This document shows, in pieces, positions 58,030 to 64,000 of a DNA stretch of 64,000 nt. Source of the stretch: Ochotona curzoniae (Eukaryota; Chordata; Mammalia; Lagomorpha; Ochotonidae). The stretch is from the NCBI RefSeq assembly GCF_017591425.1, contig NW_024464918.1, positions 8,678,001-8,742,000 on the forward strand. Direction: 5' to 3'. Under the pieces are notes generated by a model. It was not told the DNA's origin. It searched no databases and saw only the letters and a program-made list of their open reading frames with translations. The position numbers and the translations under genes were made by a program. Every line of letters begins with the position of its first letter. The stretch's first letter is position 1.

Positions 58030-58255
58030 TAGTGTTATTCATATCTTTGGAGAGGCAAAGATACAGACATAGGGCAACAGAGAGCTAGAAAAAGAGTGCT
58101 CCCACCCTCTCATTCATTTTTAAAACGTCCATAGAGCCAGAGCTTGGATGGTCCAAACCCGGATGCGAGGAACTCAAGCCAGATCTCCGACATCAGTGGA
58201 AGGGATGCGGCTCTCAGGAGTCACCAACTACTGTCTCCCTAAGTCTACAGAGACG
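58030..58255 (-). mobile_element. C-SINE, old, minus strand
   Basis: ATCTTTGGAGAGGCAAAGATACAGACATAGGG at the tail end, then AGAGCCAGAGCTTGG, GATGCGAGGAACTCAAGCC and a worn remainder. The overlapping plus-strand open frame (58,148-58,360) is not a gene. Confidence 0.65.
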
Positions 58256-59420
58256 AGCCTTAACCACGGCAATAAAGAAAAAACTGACGATGTGGTACGG
58301 GAGGAAAAATATCTCAGTTCTTCTGTATTTTATATGTTCTGCAACACCATCGGTCCTTGATTCCAAAAGAAGCCAGTTAATTGTGTTTACACCTTCCCTG
58401 ACAAAGGACACCACTCAATCATTAGCACGGACCCTGTGCAAGATACTGCAACATCAGCAAAAGGGGAAATTTGTCAAGATCAGGACCCTGTTACACTTTG
58501 ACCACCTGAACACATGGCAAGAGTTTTTATTTGCTACGCAAATCAACATGACAACAGCAAGATTTCAATTTATAAAAGTGAGCGTGGCTTCTCTTGACAA
58601 ATGCTGAAATGCAACTGCAGAAACAATGGCATTTTAAAGACATACTAGTGCGAAAGTTATATTCTTTCCCATCCTGCCACCATCACTGCGGAGTTATCAA
58701 GCTCCTGCATGATATTAATGAGTAAACAACAATTGTGCCGCCTAATAAGCAGAGGAGTTTCTGACACGTCTCCCAGTATTTGTGACCTTGTAGAATGAAT
58801 TTTCTAGGAATGCAGATGACAGACCAGCACTTAACTTCTATCCAAAAGAACACAGATGTTTTAATAGGATGCTCCTTGAAGACCGAATTATACAAGGTTG
58901 ACTCCCATCCAGTTTACACTCTCTGCCCGTGCAGTTTTCTTGTTTGTACGCCCAGTGAAGTTAGCTATGATAAACAGAACCCGATACATCCAGGACCTGA
59001 GCAGTCTCCAGCTTGCAGCCAGCAAGGAGCTTCACCAACAAGCATGCAAGTGAGATGTGGATTCACATGCTTGCCCAGTGAACCTTCGGATGAGATGTCG
59101 CACACGGCTGACACGCTGACAGTAGCTTTTGTCAGACCCTGGAGCACAGGGCCCTGGAAAGCCTTGCATACACTCCACACATACAGACACGGAGAGAGAG
59201 CCATCTGCTCCTGCAGTTCATGAAGTTTTAGAATGATCGGGTTGTGTAGTAATTTTAACAAATGCACCTCCTAATATCACATAGGGCAAGGGAGGGCGTG
59301 ATAAGGGGACGTCCGTTAGTTTTAAATCAGGAAAAACTGTTTTCAGTGATTGCATTTCTCTATTTGACAGAGAATATTCATAGTCATGGAGAGATATTAC
59401 AAAACAACAGTATTTATTTT
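58256..59420. promoter_or_regulatory. Candidate conserved noncoding element
   Basis: Repeat-free 1.1 kb of near-balanced base content with frequent surviving CpG. It contains AAACAACAATTGTG (SOX-like cores), ATTTGCTACGCAAATC (an octamer/C-EBP-like palindrome at about 58,529) and two plus-strand open frames (58,290-58,607, 105 codons; 58,795-59,223, 142 codons) with no recognisable domains. Coding and regulatory readings are both open; neither is proved. Confidence 0.25.
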
Positions 59421-59700
59421 GAGCTTTAAAAATTTATCATTATTTAAAGAACAACAGACAGACAAAAAGCAACAGATAGAGTTCCCATACAGCAGTTCAC
59501 TTCCTTACAGTAATGGGAAGTGAAAAGAGAATAAATTTGAAATCTGAGTACTCAGTTCATGTCTCCACAACCTTAAGAGCGGCCCAAGCATCACTGGCTT
59601 GCAGGACCTGTACTGGCAGAAAACAGGAGCCAGAAGCAAAAGGAAGCCACAGAACCCAAGTACCATCACATAATATTTTGAATCCTTAGAATATAGTAAA
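59420..59700 (-). mobile_element. C-SINE, very old, minus strand
   Basis: TTAAAGAACAACAGACAGACAAAAAGCAACAGATAGAGTTCCCATACAGCAGTTCACTTCC and GAGCGGCCCAAGCATCACTGG keep reverse-complement SINE order (tail, GGTTCACTCCC, ...). Confidence 0.45.
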
Positions 59701-60140
59701 TGCTGATTCCTAATTTTGACTCTGAGGTTTAGCAAATGCCAGGTAGAATGAAAAAGAGATGGAACTGGAGTTAAACAAAACATGTTAGCGAGCATGAAAC
59801 GGAAGGAACTTATGTAGTTTTTGATCAAGAGAAAGCATGATCAGGAATGCTACCAAACTTGCACAGATGTGGATATAGACAGGTGGGGGAGACTGACTCC
59901 TCAAACAGCCAAAAGAAGGAGCAACCGGTATTGGACCTAGGTCTTGCATAACAACGAAAAGCACAGAATTCATGGGAACATACACTACGCAGGAGCTTCC
60001 TAGGCTATCTGGATGCTATATATATATATTTTTAAATCTACTCTATGCTTTCATTTTCTAAAACCACATTCTCTATCAATTTTAGTTATTAACTGCATAT
60101 AGTGCTAACTTCAGCAAAATTCAATTTACTAAATTGGAAA
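59701..60140. other. Single-copy DNA, nothing recognised
   Basis: No repeat or gene evidence. Confidence 0.4.
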
Positions 60141-60149
60141 TGGGTACGA

Positions 60150-60540
60150 AGCAGTGCTTCAGTTTGACTCTCAGCTCAAAAACTCATGTTGAAATTAAAA
60201 TGCCACTGTAACACCATTAAGACCTAATGGCCTTGAGGATAACTGTATTATGTCATCAGGATTCTAGACTTATGCATGCCTTTAAAGGCCATCACCACAG
60301 CAGTGGATTATTTATTTTAAAAATTGGGCTTCTGATGAAAACAGTAAGCTGGGTCCAGGTTCCTCTAGCTAGCTTGCCTTTCCCCTGTGTTAGAACATAG
60401 CACACCTGCCTTCAGCAAATGCTGGCTTCTCGTTGCTGAACTTCTCAGTCTCCAGAAACACAAATCTAATGAACTTTAACTGTTCATAACGAACCCAAGC
60501 TATGGTATTCTGCTATGACAGCATAAAAGAGATTAAAACA
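60150..60540 (+). mobile_element. MaLR LTR (MST/MLT1 type)
   Basis: AAAACTCATGTTGAAATTAAAATGCCACTGTAACACCATTAAGACCTAATGGCCTTGAGGATAACTG, CATCACCACAGCAGTGGATTATTTA and the end, CAGTCTCCAGAAACACAAATCTAATGAACTTTAACTGTTCATAACG...CTATGGTATTCTGCTATGACAGCATAAAAGAGATTAAAACA, follow MST/MLT1 LTR order. Solo; no internal region seen. Confidence 0.88.
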
Positions 60541-61915
60541 AGCAGCGTGTCAATTTTAAGATAAATATCGTCAGTCTAGACTTAGGAAGGGTAAGAAGCA
60601 GGGCAATGCAGAGGATGGACAAGGTTAAGAACTAAAATTAGGTGGCACTGTTTGTGTCTTTGTCATTCCATGGGATACTTCATTCTCTGTAGAGGATACC
60701 TAATTGAATTGACTTGATTTACATGTCTGCCTCCAACTCATTTTCAGTGGTGGCTAGATTTATGGCTAAGGTTATCTATGTGTCTACCTAAGGGACTGAC
60801 CTGCACTGTCTCAAATGATAAAGAGAGGCTACCTCAAGGGTGTGGCTAAAAGGAAGAAGAAAAAGAGGACAAAGCATGGATAAGTTGTCACAACAACATG
60901 CCTCTATCATAGAAGCTACCCGCGAACAGGAGAGCTATGCTAGGATCAAAGTGATACAATTCCTTCAACTTGACAGATATGCTGATTGGTGCCTTAAAGG
61001 CACATTCTGGAACCTACCATCCATTTGATGTTCAGGATAGAAGAAACCGTCCTTGTAATAAAGTCAGGCAGCATAGTTGCGAATTCCTCTCTCTCTTTTT
61101 TTTTTTTTTGAGAAGAACACCTCATCTGTCCTTTAGAGCAGGCCACCTGTACTGAAGCCACTCACCCCGTCAGGGACATCTTGATATCAAAGACAAGAGA
61201 AGTTCTAGAATGCTCTCGATACACAGAGAGCTGTAAGCAGGGGGCCAACTGTTCAGGTGGTGTTTCGTTTTATTACTAGAAAATTGTTCCTTACTTTTTT
61301 TGTACATGAAGAGAATAAAGCAGATTCACATAATGTTTGACAGCTGAAATCAGTGTAAAGATGCCTAATATCCTGCCGAAAGCTCTTCGTACTCCAGCTG
61401 ATTCCTTGTTTTCAATGTATCATCACTACAAGATGGCATATAATCATATTTTAAGTCGACATGAAACTGAAGAGATAACTACTATATTGGGTTACTGTAA
61501 CATAATCTAGAAAAGTCATGTCAGACTAGAAGAAGTGAAGTCATAAATTCAATCCGAATAAATACCAAGTCCCGTAAAAGGAATAGTACATTTGTACACC
61601 TAGCTTAAAGTATCACTTCAACAAAAGAGTAAAAAGACATACATTTTAGTAGAATAAATCTAGGGGAAAAAAGATTCTGACCTAACTGCCAACCGTACAA
61701 GTAGACTCTTGGAATCTAGCAGATTCATGTGTTGATGCTCCTTCCTTCACCAAGATCACCAATCCAGATTCACAAAAATGAATTAACAATTTATTTCTGG
61801 ATCCTCAATTTCTTTCTAAATTGATCCAGACATGAAAGGAAACTCCAATATCCTCCCTCACTTTCTCGGTGTCTTTAAACAAATCTGATACTGTCTAAAC
61901 CCAGAGGTTTTGAAG
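60541..61915. other. Single-copy DNA, nothing recognised
   Basis: A T14 run after a CT-rich start at about 61,087-61,109. Otherwise unremarkable. Confidence 0.4.
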
Positions 61916-61919
61916 AATT

Positions 61920-62305
61920 GAACTTTTTTTTTTTTAACATATTGTTCACTCTATACTATGCCAATTAATCCCATAACATTGTATATCGACGCTGATGTTT
62001 TGTTGGGGGTTTTAACTGACCGGAACTTTACTCTGTTAGCTCTACCTTCAGACCAGAGAAGGTCTCCCCAAGAGGCCACTGAACTTATCTGGACAATAAG
62101 ATGCTGGACTTTATGCTAGGTATATGCTTACAATGAAGGAATTTCAACTGAACTTGAACCGTGGTTATGCAGCAAGGTGGAGCAATCCACTATGGGAGGA
62201 GGGGTGTGGGAGGGGTGGGGGAACTCCCCAGTGCTTATAAAACTGTATCACATAATACAATGTTAATAACAAATAAAAAATTAAAAAAAAAAACAAAAAC
62301 AAATC
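61920..62305 (+). mobile_element. L1 LINE 3' UTR and tail, relatively young
   Basis: Unlike the other L1 relics this one keeps a sharp 3' end: TAACTGACCGGAACTTTACTCTG, GGACAATAAGATGCTGGACTTTATGC, a G-rich polypurine tract at 62,194-62,221, ACTCCCCAGTGCTTATAAAACTGTATCACATAATAC, AATAACAAATAAAAAATTAA and poly(A) from about 62,284. The G-run pattern (4, 3, 4 and 5 G with loops of 3, 1 and 1 at 62,201-62,221) is a strict quadruplex motif. 5'-truncated at insertion; no ORF2. Confidence 0.85.
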
Positions 62306-62995
62306 TTAAACAACCCAGTGATTGCTTTTGAATCCTAAATCTCCGGGACAATTACCTCCTACAGGGAACATTTTACTCTGCTTTCCCCAACTCTTGAAAA
62401 TTCAGAAATGTAACCACTTCTTGCAGACTGTGTGAGCATTTCCTAGTTGGCTCTAGAGCCAACTGCCTTCTCCTCCCTGGAAATTAACCAACTCTAATTT
62501 CCAGCAGAGAGCCTGCAGGCATCCTAATGAATAACAACATCCCAGTTGCCCCTCCAAAACTCAGCTGATGACACAATAAGTCACTTCCATCTTTGGGGAA
62601 TTTGGAGTTGTAAACACAGTGGTATATCTGAGAAAAATCCTGAAGAATACTAAATAACATGGCAGTTTATAGAGAGAAAAAAAAAAGGATACCACAAATA
62701 CAGGACTATAACGGAAGTGAAACTAAGACAGAGAAAAGAATTTTAAAATTGAACAAACGTCAAGTGCTTCTTATAACTCTAAGATGCTTGTCCTACTTCC
62801 TTTCTGAAGCCTGGCTACATTCCTAATCTTCATTTCCATGACACATTTCTCAGTTTCTATTTTGTATGATATAAATCCTTTGATTATCTTAAGCAAATGT
62901 GCACAGACACACATCAACAAACGAAAATCATACAGCAACTTCATATATCCTCTTGGCTTAAAGTACTAGCTGGTGACTCTTGTTATTTATGCGAG
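62306..62995. other. Single-copy DNA, nothing recognised
   Basis: CTAGTTGGCTCTAGAGCCAACTGCC (about 62,444-62,467) is palindromic (TTGGCTCTAGAGCCAA, an exact 16-base palindrome). Otherwise nothing. Confidence 0.45.
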
Positions 62996-63004
62996 CCTGT
63001 TACT

Positions 63005-63312
63005 GAGAATGAGTTCGGGGCAGGTGTCCAACGTGGCAAATAACCTGCCTTCTGGTTCTTAACATCGTATGCTGGAGTGCCAGACTAGAGACACCCTTGC
63101 ACTTCCAATCCCAACTTTTACTACTGTGAAGCCTGAGAGTTGCCTGAATACCAAACACCCATGTGTGCATTTAGACTGAGTTATGGTCTCTGACCTTCGG
63201 CATAGCCTAGTCCAAACTGTGGCAGACATTTGGGGAATGCATCATGAGACAATCTTTGTGTGCCTAACGTGGTCTGACACTGCCTATCAAATAAAGGAAA
63301 AATTTTAAAAGT
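63005..63312 (+). mobile_element. C-SINE, very old
   Basis: GGGGCAGGTGTCCAACGTGGCAAATAACCTGCC head, ACTTCCAATCCCAAC, AACACCCATGTGTGC, GACCTTCGGCATAGCCTAG and GGCAGACATTTGGGGAATGCATCATGAGA match the SINE in order, with ATCAAATAAAGGAAAAATTTT as the tail. Confidence 0.65.
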
Positions 63313-64000
63313 TAGATATATTTTAAAAGAACTCTTCTAAGTTTTTGATAATTAAATGAATACCCCAAACCTCTAGGTGTCCACTTAGCAGAGTATTTGT
63401 AGGGAATATCCAACCAAATGGATCATTGTATTGAGGTAACCTTTAAATCATCTTTCAAATACCAGATTTTCCTGAATGGCTGTTTAGTACAAGATATGAT
63501 GTTAATCTTTATAAGACTCATAGTAAACTATTTACATTACCATGTATGGTAACAAATGAGTTTCTGATATACAGATATGATGAAAGTATATGAGACGAGA
63601 ATTTTTAGCAGGTATACGATCTAATTATGAAAGGAGAAAGCCATATATAGTAACATGTGAAGGTAAATTTTTGTATAAGATCAACTGTGTAAAGCAACAG
63701 AAGGTACTACAAGGTACTTAAAACACACATTCTGTATTAATGACATCATGTTTGAACAGCATTTTTAGTTCGCTCGCCAAGCCTTGAACACTGAGACACT
63801 CTGCACCCTTCTAGAAAGCTTCACCATCACATGGTTTGCTACTGTTGTCAAGGCCACAAATTAAGTTCAATAGAAATCTGAAGTTGTGAAAATGCTTTTT
63901 TCCTCATTCTAAAAACCATTTAGCATGCCATCCAGACACAGTCACAAAGGTTTCTTTTTAAACGTTCATAAACCCATTAGATGCATTAGGGCACATAATA
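63313..64000. other. Single-copy AT-rich DNA to window end
   Basis: Nothing recognised. Confidence 0.4.

Noticed and set aside
1..64000. CRISPR arrays, operons, insertion sequences or other prokaryotic systems
   Set aside because: Mammalian SINE, LINE, LTR and MIR content, dinucleotide microsatellites and lack of long open frames throughout; no regularly spaced repeats.
1..64000. Snippets of U6, 7SK, 5S or mitochondrial DNA
   Set aside because: Looked for their characteristic starts and conserved words on both strands and saw none, but a similarity search would be needed to exclude short, old copies.

Overview
This window is ordinary, gene-poor mammalian DNA: AT-rich, CpG-poor, and full of decayed retrotransposons. 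I found no supportable protein-coding exon, no structural RNA gene and no CRISPR array. The most informative repeats are about 30 copies of a tRNA-derived SINE of the lagomorph C-SINE type. They have an A-box like TGGCACAGTGG, a B-box GGTTCTAATCC, the segments GGGATCCCATATGGGCGCC and CCAGCTCCCTGC, and an AATAAA-rich tail. The younger copies begin GGGCCC and carry AATCCCGGCAGCCCC and GAATCATCGGA, which fits pika (Ochotona) better than rabbit. Lagomorph is near certain; pika is likely but rests on remembered consensus sequences.

Layout. 1-7.1 kb is L1-rich: a 3' end at the left edge, an ancient L1 with 5'UTR/ORF1 and early ORF2 remnants (about 2.4-4.96 kb) holding two C-SINEs, another L1 3' end near 5.2-5.55 kb, and a late-ORF2 fragment near 6.3-7.06 kb. 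7.1-20.6 kb is mostly single-copy, with a few C-SINEs, a GA-rich tract with a G-quadruplex motif at 12.2 kb, and a repeat-free stretch at 10.1-11.3 kb that looks like a conserved noncoding element. 20.6-22.1 kb is a C-SINE cluster. 22.1-27.9 kb is single-copy. 27.9-34.5 kb mixes C-SINEs, MIR, L2, an ERV1-like LTR (about 32.35-32.77 kb) and an L1 3' fragment. 34.5-52.3 kb is single-copy DNA with old MIR, L2, MER5A and MaLR relics and an antisense L1 (37.1-38.2 kb). 52.3-58.3 kb is the densest C-SINE cluster, nine insertions in 6 kb, several with clear target-site duplications. 58.3-64 kb is single-copy DNA plus a MaLR LTR and a relatively intact L1 3' end (about 61.92-62.3 kb).

There are no genes here to link into a pathway. 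The window is best read as intergenic or deep-intronic sequence. Interest lies in possible regulatory or splicing signals: a T18-AG|GTAAC recursive-splice-like site at 18.4 kb, a microexon-like acceptor/donor pair at 14.5 kb, perfect short hairpins at 7.3, 23.3 and 50.2 kb, and candidate conserved elements. Repeat structure is also of interest: an inverted SINE chimera at 52.4 kb and a C18/C-rich tract in the LTR. I do not see an undescribed biological system. Repeat coordinates are by eye, good to about 10-30 bases for young copies and worse for old ones.
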